Shown: piece after piece, positions 1 through 8,604 of the stretch | Numbering within the stretch: the first letter of the stretch is position 1 | Layout: each line of letters starts with the position of its first letter | Assembly (NCBI GenBank): GCA_040219235.1 | Contig: JAVJSV010000011.1 | Location: 1,116,001 to 1,180,000 of the forward strand | DNA from: Rhodospirillaceae bacterium | GTDB lineage: Bacteria > Pseudomonadota > Alphaproteobacteria > Rhodospirillales > Rhodospirillaceae | Length of the DNA: 64,000 bases | Direction: 5' to 3' | Translations under genes and position numbers: made by a program | The notes under the pieces: model-generated | What the model was told of the DNA's origin: nothing | The model's input: the letters and a program-made list of their open reading frames with translations, nothing else | Databases searched by the model: none

Positions 1-98
1 GCTTGCGCACCGGAGTAATCAAATTCGCATGCCTGACCGATAATAATTGGGCCAGCGCCGATGATTAGAATGCTTTTAATATCTGTACGTTTGGGCAT
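1..98 (-). CDS. carB: carbamoyl-phosphate synthase large subunit, N-terminal fragment
   Basis: The first 32 codons of the large (synthetase) subunit, cut by the left edge. The visible protein begins [17 protein letters not shown] and continues into [11 protein letters not shown], the strongly conserved CarB start with the nucleotide-binding glycine loop. CarB makes carbamoyl phosphate from bicarbonate, ATP and ammonia delivered by CarA, for arginine and pyrimidine synthesis. It starts 3 nt after the carA stop on the same strand, so the two are surely co-transcribed. Nothing can be said about the remaining thousand or so residues. Confidence 0.95.
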   Translation of the reverse strand, partial: MPKRTDIKSILIIGAGPIIIGQACEFDYSGAQ

Positions 99-101
99 GG
101 G

Positions 102-1310
102 TTAAGCGCTTCTTGCCGCATTGGTTTTTGCAGCCGTCATAAGGTCTGCGAATCGTTCAAATAAATAGTAGCTGTCTTGAGGGCCTGGCGACGCTTCTGG
201 GTGATATTGCACCGAGAACACCGGCTTATTCTCGACTCGTATGCCTTCTAATATGCCATCGAATAGAGAGCGATGGGTTTCGATGACACCATTCGGGAGG
301 CTGTCCCGATCTACACTGAAGCCATGATTCTGGGAGGTGATTTCAACTTTACCGGTTTCCAGGTCTTTGACCGGCTGATTAGCACCACGATGACCAAATT
401 TCAGCTTGTAAGTTTTTGCACCGAGGGCCAGCGATAAAATCTGATGCCCAAGACAAATCCCGAAAATCGGTTTACCAGTTTCCAGCAGAGACTGCACAAC
501 TGGAACTGCATAGGCGCCTGTTGCAGCGGGGTCTCCGGGGCCATTGGAAAGAAAGATGCCATCAGGTTTGTGGGATAATATATCTTCTGCTGATGCAGTT
601 GCCGGAACAACCGTGACCTTGCATCCAGCATTGGCCAAACATCTGAGAATGTTGCGTTTAGCGCCAAAATCAATTGCGACAACGTGATGCTTTGCCGTTG
701 CACCATCTTTGCCTATCGCCCCATATCCCTTGGCCAGATCCCATCGGGTTTCTGTCCATACCTCTGAAGATTCCCGCGTGACCGCCTTGGCGAGGTCCAT
801 ACCTTCAAGCCCAGGCCATTGCTTTGCTTGCTTGAGAAGGGCCTCAAGATCGAGCTTGCCATCGGGAGAATGAGCAACAACTCCGTTAGGTGCGCCATTA
901 TCTCGAATAAGCCCTGTTAAACGCCGCGTATCAACACCTGACAACCCAATAAGATTATGGTCTTTTAGCCATTCGTTTAGATGTTGACTGGACCGCCAGT
1001 TGGCGGGCTCGGTCACGTCCATACGCAATATGCAGCCAAGAGCGGCAGGGCGCGTGCTCTCCATGTCCTCGTCGTTGGTGCCCACATTACCGATGTGAGG
1101 AAATGTAAACGTGATAATTTGTGCTGCGTAGGATGGGTCGGTCAGTACTTCCTGGTATCCCGTAAGGGACGTGTTGAAGACCACTTCTCCGACATGGGCG
1201 CCGATGGCGCCTAAGCCTTTACCCCAAAAAACAGATCCATCGCTGAGAACCAATACCCCCGTCGCACCTGGTGGCTGGGGAGGAAATTCTTTGGCACTCG
1301 CCTCCGGCAT
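102..1310 (-). CDS. carA: carbamoyl-phosphate synthase small subunit (glutaminase)
   Basis: CarA, 402 residues from the start chosen here. It hydrolyses glutamine and passes ammonia to CarB. The N-terminal half is the CPSase small-chain domain ([15 protein letters not shown] onward). The C-terminal half is a class I glutamine amidotransferase with nucleophile Cys286 in GICLGHQ and the His370/Glu372 pair in QYHPEA. The open frame extends to 1532, but the extra 74 residues are unlike CarA. The ATG at 1310 puts the conserved domain about 15 residues from the start, as in other alphaproteobacterial CarA. No clear Shine-Dalgarno sequence precedes it, so the start is the weak point. It is followed directly by carB. 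Confidence 0.95.
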   Translation of the reverse strand: MPEASAKEFPPQPPGATGVLVLSDGSVFWGKGLGAIGAHVGEVVFNTSLTGYQEVLTDPSYAAQIITFTFPHIGNVGTNDEDMESTRPAALGCILRMDVTEPANWRSSQHLNEWLKDHNLIGLSGVDTRRLTGLIRDNGAPNGVVAHSPDGKLDLEALLKQAKQWPGLEGMDLAKAVTRESSEVWTETRWDLAKGYGAIGKDGATAKHHVVAIDFGAKRNILRCLANAGCKVTVVPATASAEDILSHKPDGIFLSNGPGDPAATGAYAVPVVQSLLETGKPIFGICLGHQILSLALGAKTYKLKFGHRGANQPVKDLETGKVEITSQNHGFSVDRDSLPNGVIETHRSLFDGILEGIRVENKPVFSVQYHPEASPGPQDSYYLFERFADLMTAAKTNAARSA

Positions 1311-1675
1311 AAGAATCCGTCTGTTTTGGGGCCTAATTAAGCCCTGGGTGGTCGCCCATCTAAGCGTGTTTACCCGGTCCAGTTGTCCTGCTATTCCGTC
1401 CCCAGTCTGATGACCTGGGTCAGCATCGCAAAATCTCAATATTGTGGCGGGGTCAAACCCGGGCTTGTAAAACGACCGAAACCATCTCACATAAGTACTT
1501 AGAATAAGCAAAATTTTGCGGTTGATAAGCAATCATATGGATCAAGTCAAGTCTCTGGTGTGCCAGATTTTTGTTAGCGAAAACAATAACTTGATCGCAT
1601 GCGAGAAGGCTTTGCGTTAGTCCGTCTAATAGGTTATTTTGATCCCTTAACTTCTATTTAGGAAGTTCTTTTTCC
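1311..1675. other. intergenic region between divergent carA and yqeY
   Basis: 365 bp that should hold the promoters of carAB (leftward) and yqeY-dnaG-rpoD (rightward). A perfect 10-bp palindrome TCGCATGCGA lies at 1595-1604. A weak sigma70-like pair for the rightward genes is TTGCGT at 1612-1617 and TTATTT at 1634-1639 (16-bp spacer). An AGGAAG ribosome binding site lies about 12 nt before the yqeY ATG. I see no pyrimidine-type attenuator or leader peptide before carA. Confidence 0.4.
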
Positions 1676-2131
1676 ATGTTACGTAACCAACTCTCCGACG
1701 CGCTGAAAGATGCGCTGCGTGGCAACGACAAAAGGTCCGTCGCCACAGTTCGCCTTATTCTTGCAGCGCTCAAGGATCGCGACATTTGTGATCGTGGGCG
1801 CGGCAATACCGACGGCATAGATGATGCTGAAATCCTTGAAATGCTTCAGTCCATGATTAAGCAACGCCGCGATAGCATCGACATGTATGAGCAAGGCGGT
1901 CGCTGCGAACTGGCTGAGCGGGAACAAGAAGAGATTGAAATTATTTCCCGCTTTATGCCGGAGCAACTCGATGAGGATGAGATTCGTGGCGCTGTCACGG
2001 ATGTAATTGGTGAGCTTGAAGCCTCCAGTTTAAAGGATATGGGGCGGGTGATGGCGGCCCTTAAAGAGCGCTTCTCTGGTCGGATGGATTTCGGTCAGGC
2101 CAGTTCGGTGGTTAAGGAAAATCTTGCCTGA
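1676..2131 (+). CDS. GatB/YqeY domain protein
   Basis: A 151-residue protein of the YqeY family, which resembles the tRNA-binding C-terminal domain of the amidotransferase subunit GatB. It starts MLRNQLSDALKDALRGNDK, has the helical core with TVRLILAALKDRDI, and the typical C-terminal stretch KDMGRVMAALKERFSGRMDFGQ. The family is widespread and its role is not settled; a role in tRNA-dependent amidation is inferred only from the domain. It is 47 bp upstream of dnaG, an arrangement common in Alphaproteobacteria, so it probably shares a macromolecular-synthesis operon with dnaG and rpoD. Length is normal for the family. Confidence 0.9.
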   Translation: MLRNQLSDALKDALRGNDKRSVATVRLILAALKDRDICDRGRGNTDGIDDAEILEMLQSMIKQRRDSIDMYEQGGRCELAEREQEEIEIISRFMPEQLDEDEIRGAVTDVIGELEASSLKDMGRVMAALKERFSGRMDFGQASSVVKENLA

Positions 2132-2178
2132 CGCACCATTGTTTGGGCGATTCATAAGGGCCAGGTTAGGGATGCCAT

Positions 2179-3987
2179 ATGTCCTACCCTCCTAATTTTC
2201 TTGATGAAATCCGCGTGCGTGTGCCCGTGTCGTCGGTGGTTGGACGTGCGGTCAAACTTCAGCGCCGTGGTCGGGAGTTCATAGGCTTAAGCCCGTTCAC
2301 ATCTGAAAAAACGCCGTCTTTCACGGTCAATGATGAGAAAGGGTTTTACCACTGCTTCTCGTCCGGTGAGCACGGCGACATCTTTACGTTCCTCATGAAA
2401 ACCCAGAGCGTGCCATTTCCAGAGGCTGTAGAACGACTGGCCGAAGAGGCTGGCTTGGAAGTTCCTCGCGCTACGCCAGAAGAAGCGCAGCGGGCGGAAC
2501 GCCGCACCACGCTTCAGGATGCTGTCGAGTTTGCTTGTCGATTTTATGAGCAAAAATTGCGATCACCAGAAGGGCGTGAGGCTTATGACTACCTCCGCAA
2601 CCGTGGCTTAAGTGACGCTGTCATCAAAGCCTATCGTCTGGGTTACGCACCCGGGAGCAATGCCCTTAAAGCGGCTTTATTACGAGACTCCATAGGTGAA
2701 GATATTGCTATAGAAACGCGTGTTCTGAGCCCCGGCCAGGATGGGCGACCCTCTTTCGATTTTTTCCGTGACCGGGTCATGTTTCCGATTCTCGACGCAC
2801 GCGGGCGGCCAGTGGCCTTCGGAGGTCGAGTCTTGGGGGATGGCGGGCCAAAGTATCTGAACTCACCGGAAACACCCCTTTTTCACAAGGGGCATATTGT
2901 CTACGGGTATTCACAAGCGCGAAAATCTGCCGCAGAGCAAAGCGAAGTGATTATTGCCGAGGGCTACATGGACGTTATTGCGTTATCCCAGGCCGGTATC
3001 ACAAACGCTGTTGCGCCTTTAGGAACGGCCCTCACTGAAGAGCAGATCGCTTTACTTTGGCGCATATCCCCTGAGCCCATACTTTGTTTTGATGGCGATA
3101 GCGCGGGGCAAAAAGCTGCTCTGCGGGCCGCCGACCGGGCGCTGCCAATGCTGGAGCCAGGGCGATCACTGAGATTTGCGATTTTGCCAGCAGGGCAGGA
3201 CCCAGATGATCTAATTAAGTCAGACGGGAAAGAAGCAATGCGCGCTGTGCTTGATGGTGCCCTACCGTTGTCCGAAATTATCTGGCGGCGTCTTATCGAG
3301 GGGCGGCGCATCAATACGCCTGAGCGTCGGGCAGCGCTAGAGAAAGAAGCAGATGAATTGATTCGGGTGATTAAAGATGGCTCGGTTCAAGGGCATTATC
3401 GGCGCTTGCTTCGTGAGCGCATATATCAGCTGTTCCGGGGGCAGAGCGGTGGCAATACAACTCGGCCAGGCCGGGGCCTGCAAACTGGCTCAAGACCACC
3501 TCATTTTGCGGCAAAACAGTCCGCTATGGACGTGGATACTTTACGACATCGAATCTTGTTAGCCACGCTTATCAACCATCCAGAGCTCCTGGATCATGTT
3601 GAAGAGCGGCTTGGAGCTATGCCGTATGCCGATTCGCGCCTTGACTCACTTCGACAATCGGCCTTAATGCACCTCTCGCAGTCGTCGAACCTTGAATCCC
3701 AGGTCTTAAAGGACCACTTATCAGAATTAGGGTTCTCCGACGAACTAAAGAAGCTAATCAGTTCAGAGGTTTACATACACGCCGGATTTGCACGTCAAGA
3801 GGCTCAACTTGAGGACGCAACGAAAGGGTGGGATCACACGTTTTCGTTATGTCAGCGCGGCGACTTAGAGGCAGATGTCCGGCGTGCAGCAGATGATTTG
3901 ATCAATGATCCGACCGACAATGCCTTTGCAGTTTTTCAGTCTTTGAGAACTGAAGGTCAAGAGTCAGACGATAATGATCGGTCGTAA
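2179..3987 (+). CDS. dnaG: DNA primase
   Basis: Primase, 602 residues, synthesises RNA primers at the replication fork. The N-terminal zinc-binding domain (about residues 35-95) is recognisable but three of the four usual metal ligands are changed: the normal Cys-x-x-His is SPFT, and only the first cysteine of the second pair remains in HCFSSGEHGD. This loss is common in alphaproteobacterial DnaG. The catalytic core and Toprim domain follow, with AEGYMDVI, the conserved glutamate, and FDGDSAGQKA. The C-terminal 150 residues would be the DnaB-interacting domain. A TAGGGA ribosome binding site lies about 8 nt before the ATG. rpoD follows after about 100 bp. Confidence 0.96.
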   Translation: MSYPPNFLDEIRVRVPVSSVVGRAVKLQRRGREFIGLSPFTSEKTPSFTVNDEKGFYHCFSSGEHGDIFTFLMKTQSVPFPEAVERLAEEAGLEVPRATPEEAQRAERRTTLQDAVEFACRFYEQKLRSPEGREAYDYLRNRGLSDAVIKAYRLGYAPGSNALKAALLRDSIGEDIAIETRVLSPGQDGRPSFDFFRDRVMFPILDARGRPVAFGGRVLGDGGPKYLNSPETPLFHKGHIVYGYSQARKSAAEQSEVIIAEGYMDVIALSQAGITNAVAPLGTALTEEQIALLWRISPEPILCFDGDSAGQKAALRAADRALPMLEPGRSLRFAILPAGQDPDDLIKSDGKEAMRAVLDGALPLSEIIWRRLIEGRRINTPERRAALEKEADELIRVIKDGSVQGHYRRLLRERIYQLFRGQSGGNTTRPGRGLQTGSRPPHFAAKQSAMDVDTLRHRILLATLINHPELLDHVEERLGAMPYADSRLDSLRQSALMHLSQSSNLESQVLKDHLSELGFSDELKKLISSEVYIHAGFARQEAQLEDATKGWDHTFSLCQRGDLEADVRRAADDLINDPTDNAFAVFQSLRTEGQESDDNDRS

Positions 3988-4089
3988 AGATAGCCCAGAC
4001 GGGCTGTATGAAGAGGCCCGACGGGGGAAGCGACGCATTGCTAAAGCGTGAGTCGCTGGGATGGTTTAACGAAGGGAGAGCGTAGCTCC

Positions 4090-6108
4090 ATGGCGACTAA
4101 GGCCGCAGCCAAGACTGAGAAAAAGGAAGAACGGGAAGAAGGCGATAGCCCGCTTCTCGACTCCACCAACGCATCAGTCAAAAAACTGATTCAGAAAGCC
4201 AAAGAGAAAGGCTACATCACTTACGAAGAGCTCAATAGCGCTCTACCGTCTGAAGAGATGTCTTCTGAGCAAATCGAAGACACGATGTCGATGCTCTCGG
4301 AAATGGGCATTAACGTCGTCGAAGAAGACGAGCAAGAAGACGAGAACTCTGAGACAGAAGCCGAAAAAAAAGCCACCGAAGTTGTAGCCAGCGGCAATGT
4401 TGGTGAAAGCGATATCGGTCGCACGGATGATCCTGTTCGCATGTATCTGCGCGAGATGGGCTCTGTCGAGTTGTTGTCCCGTGAAGGCGAAATTGCGATT
4501 GCCAAACGCATCGAAGCTGGCAGGCAAATGATGATTGGCGGTATTTGCGAGAGCCCGATGACCATTCGTGCATTGCTGTCCTGGCACGATGCGTTGGTCG
4601 ATGGCAAAATGCTGCTACGCGATATTATTGATCTCGATACTACCTATGGCGGTAACTCGGCCACAAACAATGCCAAAGTCAACCCAGCCGCGCCTGGCGC
4701 TTCAGTTGCAAAGCCGCCAGAATCGAATAATGACAACGCAAAGTCTAGCGGCTCTGATGATAAGGCTGATGAAGATGGCTCGGAAACGGAGTCTACCTCT
4801 GATAATTCAGACGACGACGACGATGACGACGACGAGGGTGCAGTATCTCTGGCCGCTATGGAAGCTGAATTGATGCCGAAGGTGGTCAGTGCCTTCGAAA
4901 AAATTTCCAGTGTCTATACTAAGATGAAGCGCGCGCAAGATCAGCGTTTGACGTCTCTCAATACTGGTGAAGAAATCGCCAAGACCGTTGAGAAGCGCTA
5001 TCAGAAATACAAACAAGAACTGATTCAGATGATGGATGACATTCATCTGAACAATGCTCGTATTGATTATCTGGTCGAGCAGATGAACGACCTCAATAAA
5101 TCTCTGATGATCATGGAAGGCCAACTTATGCAGTTGGCAACCAAGGCTAAGGTCAAGAGAGACCAGTTTATTGAGCAATACTACGGCAGTGAATTAGATC
5201 CGAAATGGCTTGCCCGGGTGCGCCGGTTAACCGGCAAAGGCTGGAAAGATTTTGGTGCCAAATACAAAACCGAAATTGAAGACTTGCGAACCGGCATCGC
5301 TGAGGTCTCGGAAATGGCAGGCTTGTCTATTTCTGAACTCCGCCGTGTCGTCTCTACCGTTCAAAAAGGCGAGCGCGAGGCCTCCAAAGCGAAGAAGGAA
5401 ATGATTGAAGCCAACCTTCGTTTGGTGATTTCTATCGCTAAAAAGTACACAAACCGTGGCCTGCAGTTCCTCGATCTTATTCAAGAAGGCAACATTGGTC
5501 TGATGAAGGCCGTTGATAAGTTTGAATATCGTCGTGGGTACAAGTTTTCCACCTATGCCACGTGGTGGATTCGTCAAGCGATCACGCGTTCCATTGCGGA
5601 TCAGGCGCGGACCATTCGTATTCCGGTCCATATGATTGAGACGATCAATAAACTCGTCAGAACGTCCCGCCAGATGCTGCACGAAATTGGCCGTGAGCCG
5701 ACACCTGAAGAGCTTGCTGAAAAGCTGCAGATGCCGCTGGAGAAAGTGCGCAAGGTTCTCAAGATTGCAAAGGAACCAATCTCGCTTGAAACGCCAATTG
5801 GTGACGAAGAAGACAGCCATTTGGGCGACTTCATTGAAGATAAAAACGCCATACAGCCAATTGATTCGGCTATTCAGGGCAACCTGCGGGAAACCACGAC
5901 ACGCGTTCTTGCAAGCCTCACTCCTCGTGAGGAGCGGGTGCTCCGCATGCGTTTTGGCATCGGTATGAACACGGATCACACCCTGGAAGAAGTTGGTCAA
6001 CAGTTCTCGGTTACACGTGAACGTATCCGGCAGATTGAAGCCAAAGCGCTGCGTAAGCTGAAGCATCCAAGTCGCTCGAGGAAACTTCGAAGTTTCCTCG
6101 ACAACTAA
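4090..6108 (+). CDS. rpoD: RNA polymerase primary sigma factor
   Basis: Housekeeping sigma-70, 672 residues from the ATG at 4090, which has GAAGGGAG upstream; a GTG at 4048 would add 14 residues. Region 1.1 ([19 protein letters not shown]), region 1.2 ([21 protein letters not shown]), a long acidic non-conserved region with a run of eight aspartates around residue 245, region 2 ([20 protein letters not shown], -10 recognition), region 3, and region 4.2 with [20 protein letters not shown] for the -35 element are all present. The C-terminus [10 protein letters not shown] is the normal one, but its codons form a perfect 26-bp palindrome at 6076-6101. The gene is convergent with the outer-membrane protein at 6128. 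Confidence 0.97.
   Translation: MATKAAAKTEKKEEREEGDSPLLDSTNASVKKLIQKAKEKGYITYEELNSALPSEEMSSEQIEDTMSMLSEMGINVVEEDEQEDENSETEAEKKATEVVASGNVGESDIGRTDDPVRMYLREMGSVELLSREGEIAIAKRIEAGRQMMIGGICESPMTIRALLSWHDALVDGKMLLRDIIDLDTTYGGNSATNNAKVNPAAPGASVAKPPESNNDNAKSSGSDDKADEDGSETESTSDNSDDDDDDDDEGAVSLAAMEAELMPKVVSAFEKISSVYTKMKRAQDQRLTSLNTGEEIAKTVEKRYQKYKQELIQMMDDIHLNNARIDYLVEQMNDLNKSLMIMEGQLMQLATKAKVKRDQFIEQYYGSELDPKWLARVRRLTGKGWKDFGAKYKTEIEDLRTGIAEVSEMAGLSISELRRVVSTVQKGEREASKAKKEMIEANLRLVISIAKKYTNRGLQFLDLIQEGNIGLMKAVDKFEYRRGYKFSTYATWWIRQAITRSIADQARTIRIPVHMIETINKLVRTSRQMLHEIGREPTPEELAEKLQMPLEKVRKVLKIAKEPISLETPIGDEEDSHLGDFIEDKNAIQPIDSAIQGNLRETTTRVLASLTPREERVLRMRFGIGMNTDHTLEEVGQQFSVTRERIRQIEAKALRKLKHPSRSRKLRSFLDN
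6076..6101. repeat. 26-bp perfect palindrome over the 3' end of rpoD
   Basis: Two 13-bp arms with no spacer, running from TCGAGGAAACTTC to its exact reverse complement. They encode the conserved SRKLRSFLD end of the sigma factor and stop 5 bp before the TAA. A second hairpin follows at 6120-6142. Without a T-run it is not a classical terminator by itself, but it could fold in the mRNA or protect the 3' end. Confidence 0.7.
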
Positions 6109-6119
6109 AAGGTTGGAGC

Positions 6120-6142
6120 GGCCGGTGCTAGAAGCGCCGGCC
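6120..6142. terminator. probable bidirectional terminator hairpin between convergent genes
   Basis: GGCCGGTGC (6120-6128) pairs with GCGCCGGCC (6134-6142) around a TAGAA loop, 8 of 9 bases Watson-Crick plus one G-T. It lies between the rpoD stop and the stop of the leftward gene at 6128, overlapping the latter. There is no strong T-run, so termination efficiency is uncertain. Confidence 0.5.
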
Positions 6143-6862
6143 AAGGCGCACACGGATTTCTTCGTCGGGGCTGGCCGCGGTCACACCGACCAGTAGAATG
6201 CCGTATACGGACCACTCACGTCCCAAACGAGCGCTTATGAAGGGACCTGTCTGGTGGACTTGGTCTTTCAAAGCTGGAATCTCCACAGTCGATCCGTAAG
6301 TGTTGTAGGATTCAATGCCGAGCGTTGTCACAGTTGAAGCAGCCCAGTCGATGCGGGCGCGTGTCTGTAACAACACACCCTTGCGTCTGCCGTTGCCTAT
6401 ATCTAAGGCGCCTTGCCCAATGAAACGAAGATATACGCCGTCAGAGAGCTGAACTTGATTGGCCCAGTTCACCGCAAATGAGCCATTCTCGTGTCTGTTA
6501 TTGTAGCGGGCATCTATCCGAATGCCACTCTGCCAGGGCGCCGCATTATTTGTGATTTGCCATGTTAGCTCGACGCCGAGATGGTCGAGATAGAATGACG
6601 CACCCGACGCATGGCGCCCTTGTGCTGAAACGCGCCACAAGACCGAGTCGTTTACTGCGCGCTGGTAGTGGAGGCGGTGGACGGCGCGGTCTCCCTCGGG
6701 CACGAAGCCCAAACGGTATTCTGCCGAGATATGACCTTCATTGACGACCGGACTAAAAACACCCGCAACGCTCTGGGTCAGTGCCGTAACCGGCCAAAAA
6801 AAGCCGATGATAAGCGGTAGGGCAAGGCGGATATGTGACGGACGTAATACACCAAGGGTCAT
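6128..6862 (-). CDS. small outer-membrane beta-barrel-like protein, function unknown
   Basis: A 244-residue exported protein that I cannot name. An N-terminal hydrophobic stretch (RLALPLIIGFFWPVTAL) ending near TQSVAG looks like a signal peptide. The rest is rich in alternating polar/aromatic strands (for example FYLDHLGVELTWQI, GIRIDARYNNRH, VYLRFIGQGALDIG). The chain ends in a terminal phenylalanine (RVRLGRRF), the usual signature of an outer-membrane barrel. Its ATG overlaps the TGA of the upstream hydrolase by 4 nt (ATGA), so it is translationally coupled to it. That pairing suggests, but does not show, a joint envelope function. Confidence 0.6.
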   Translation of the reverse strand: MTLGVLRPSHIRLALPLIIGFFWPVTALTQSVAGVFSPVVNEGHISAEYRLGFVPEGDRAVHRLHYQRAVNDSVLWRVSAQGRHASGASFYLDHLGVELTWQITNNAAPWQSGIRIDARYNNRHENGSFAVNWANQVQLSDGVYLRFIGQGALDIGNGRRKGVLLQTRARIDWAASTVTTLGIESYNTYGSTVEIPALKDQVHQTGPFISARLGREWSVYGILLVGVTAASPDEEIRVRLGRRF

Positions 6863-7833
6863 ATAGGTTCCGCCAAAAACCCCCGCACGATGTCAGCCAT
6901 CTCTTCGGTGTGCATGTCCAGGTGCCCATGAGTCCATCCCGGCAAGTCGTGGATGCGACCGTTCTTTAGAAAGGGCTTTGCCCTGGGTGTTTGCTCCCAT
7001 AGATCATCTTCAGGATTTAGGATCAAAATTGGCTGATCGACCTCCGGCAGTGTTTTTGTCAGGTCATAGGCAAACGCGGCTCGGAAGCCCCAGTTGCCCG
7101 TTCGGAAATGACGTAAACGCTCAAGACTAACATCCTCATAACGCTCATCAGTCATATCCCGAAACATACCGCGACCGTTCTCGCGTAAGTTTTTAGCTGT
7201 GGAAGCCAACACCTCATGAAGCGGTGGCACGGCGTCGTAGATGCGTGTGCTGTAATCATCAATGATTGCCTGATCAAAAATCGGGGCCGAGATCATCACG
7301 ACTTTTCGAATGCGCTCGGGATAGCGCATTGCTAGATCAGCCGATGTGAAAGAGCCTGTGTGGTAGCCCATAACATCCACGGTTTGCAGACCAACCGAGT
7401 CCATAAAACCAATCATTAAATCGCCCAGGTCACCGATGAGTGGAGGCTCACTTGGTGTGTCAGATCCACCGTAACCTGGTGTGTCAGGTGCGACACAAAA
7501 CCTATCTTTTGCCATTTCGGCCAGCCAATAATCGTAAAGAATTCCTGACAAGGGGCTGGCATGCAAGCACATCAATGGCGTTTCTGAGGAGGTTTTATCT
7601 CCGGCGTAACGATAATGAATCTGCCCATAAGGCCCATCAGCATAAGCTTTGCGCACTGTCGTTAGCTGCCTGTCAGAAGGCATAAGAGTGTCTCCTTGGT
7701 TAGAGGCAAGAGCAGGCTTCGAAATCAACTCACTGACAGCCATGCCTGCACCGATTGCGGTGCTGGTAAGAAGGCTTGCCGCTATCCGCCGGCTCATAAG
7801 TCGATGTGTTTTTAGTGGTCGTCGCTGGCTCAT
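6859..7833 (-). CDS. exported alpha/beta-hydrolase-fold protein with His in the nucleophile elbow
   Basis: A 324-residue alpha/beta hydrolase. The frame continues upstream to 8025 but that would run through the tRNA on the other strand. The ATG at 7833 gives MSQRRPLKTHRLMSRRIAAS followed by a hydrophobic stretch and PALAS, a signal peptide with twin arginines. The core has LMCLHASPLSG (oxyanion region) and APDTPGYGGSD. The nucleophile elbow reads GYHTG, so His158 occupies the position normally held by Ser. An acid (NPEDD) and a C-terminal histidine (GWTHGHLDMH) remain. It is a paralogue of the gene at 21118, which shares GYHTG. Substrate unknown; the missing serine argues against a normal esterase mechanism. 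Confidence 0.75.
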   Translation of the reverse strand: MSQRRPLKTHRLMSRRIAASLLTSTAIGAGMAVSELISKPALASNQGDTLMPSDRQLTTVRKAYADGPYGQIHYRYAGDKTSSETPLMCLHASPLSGILYDYWLAEMAKDRFCVAPDTPGYGGSDTPSEPPLIGDLGDLMIGFMDSVGLQTVDVMGYHTGSFTSADLAMRYPERIRKVVMISAPIFDQAIIDDYSTRIYDAVPPLHEVLASTAKNLRENGRGMFRDMTDERYEDVSLERLRHFRTGNWGFRAAFAYDLTKTLPEVDQPILILNPEDDLWEQTPRAKPFLKNGRIHDLPGWTHGHLDMHTEEMADIVRGFLAEPI

Positions 7834-8010
7834 ATCAGATCTCACTTTGGGCTGATGGCGATGTTCCATATTACAGGGAAGACTTACTGATAAAGCCACT
7901 TTAGGTGGTCGGCGTTCGCCTGAAGGTGGTTTAGAAATAATCTGTACGCTTGACCTCGGCAAAGGTAACGCTACTTTGTCGCCGTCCGCGCTAATATGGC
8001 GGGGCAGGTG

Positions 8011-8087
8011 GGGCCCGTAGCTCAACTGGTTAGAGCCGGCCGCTCATAACGGTCTGGTTGCAGGTTCGAGTCCTGCCGGGCCCACCA
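8011..8087 (+). tRNA. tRNA with CAU anticodon, probably tRNA-Ile2
   Basis: A complete 77-nt cloverleaf including an encoded CCA. Acceptor arms are GGGCCCG (8011-8017) and CGGGCCC (8077-8083), the anticodon stem is GGCCG/CGGTC, and the loop is CTCATAA with anticodon CAT. CAU tRNAs are initiator Met, elongator Met or Ile2 (read AUA after lysidine modification by TilS). C4-G69 and C5-G68 in the acceptor stem match the TilS-recognised Ile2 type, and the first base pair is G-C, which excludes the initiator. The Ile2 call is therefore likely, with elongator Met as the alternative. Confidence 0.9.
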
Positions 8088-8604
8088 CTCCTTTTTGCTC
8101 GAACTCACCGCCAGAGAATTTCTGCCCCGGAATGGCGCAGAACTGGCCGGTTTTGGCTGTAACGGAGACGCTTGCAGACTTCGATTCTCTGCCGAATCGC
8201 CCCAAATCCCTAAAAGTCTCTGTGGCCGATTTCCTGCATCCAGAACGTTGAACGTTGCATGACGATAGAGCTAAATGATGCTGAGAATTTAGAGGGAGAA
8301 GCCCGGGACGCAGCGTTGCCCTTGCTGGTCTGTCGGAAACGGGCTCAGCCGTTTGAGGTGGTTTGTGGTGAGGTTCACCGTCCACATCGTTTTGTTGTCT
8401 TGAATCTCGAATCCATCTTAGAAACATATTTAAAGCAGGTGGGTGCGAATGGTCTCAGTTTTTCTTTCTGAATCATTACCATCGTTATGAGAGAGTATTG
8501 TCATGGGGAATCTAGATGATAGGAAATCTAGCTAATAAAGACCATTTTTTCTGTGATAATAGCTTAAAATAAATCTCGTTTACTCGAAATTGATGCCGCT
8601 GAAA
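8088..8604. other. tRNA-proximal intergenic region, no convincing gene
   Basis: 517 bp between the tRNA and the acyl-CoA dehydrogenase. A 70-codon rightward frame (8259-8471) and a leftward frame running through the tRNA are present, but neither resembles a known protein and neither has a good ribosome binding site. The last 130 bp are AT-rich and lie downstream of the leftward catabolic operon. No integrase remnant or copy of the tRNA 3' end was found here. Confidence 0.5.

Noticed and set aside
5227-6153. 308-codon frame opposite rpoD
   Set aside because: Antisense to a clear, conserved gene, with no domain; a shadow frame.
7834-8025. Upstream extension of the hydrolase at 6859
   Set aside because: It would overlap the tRNA on the opposite strand and precedes the signal peptide; the ATG at 7833 is more reasonable.
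8044-8427. Leftward 127-codon frame running into the tRNA
   Set aside because: Its C-terminus GPAGLEPATRPL is the familiar artefact of translating the antisense strand of a tRNA; no ribosome binding site or homology.
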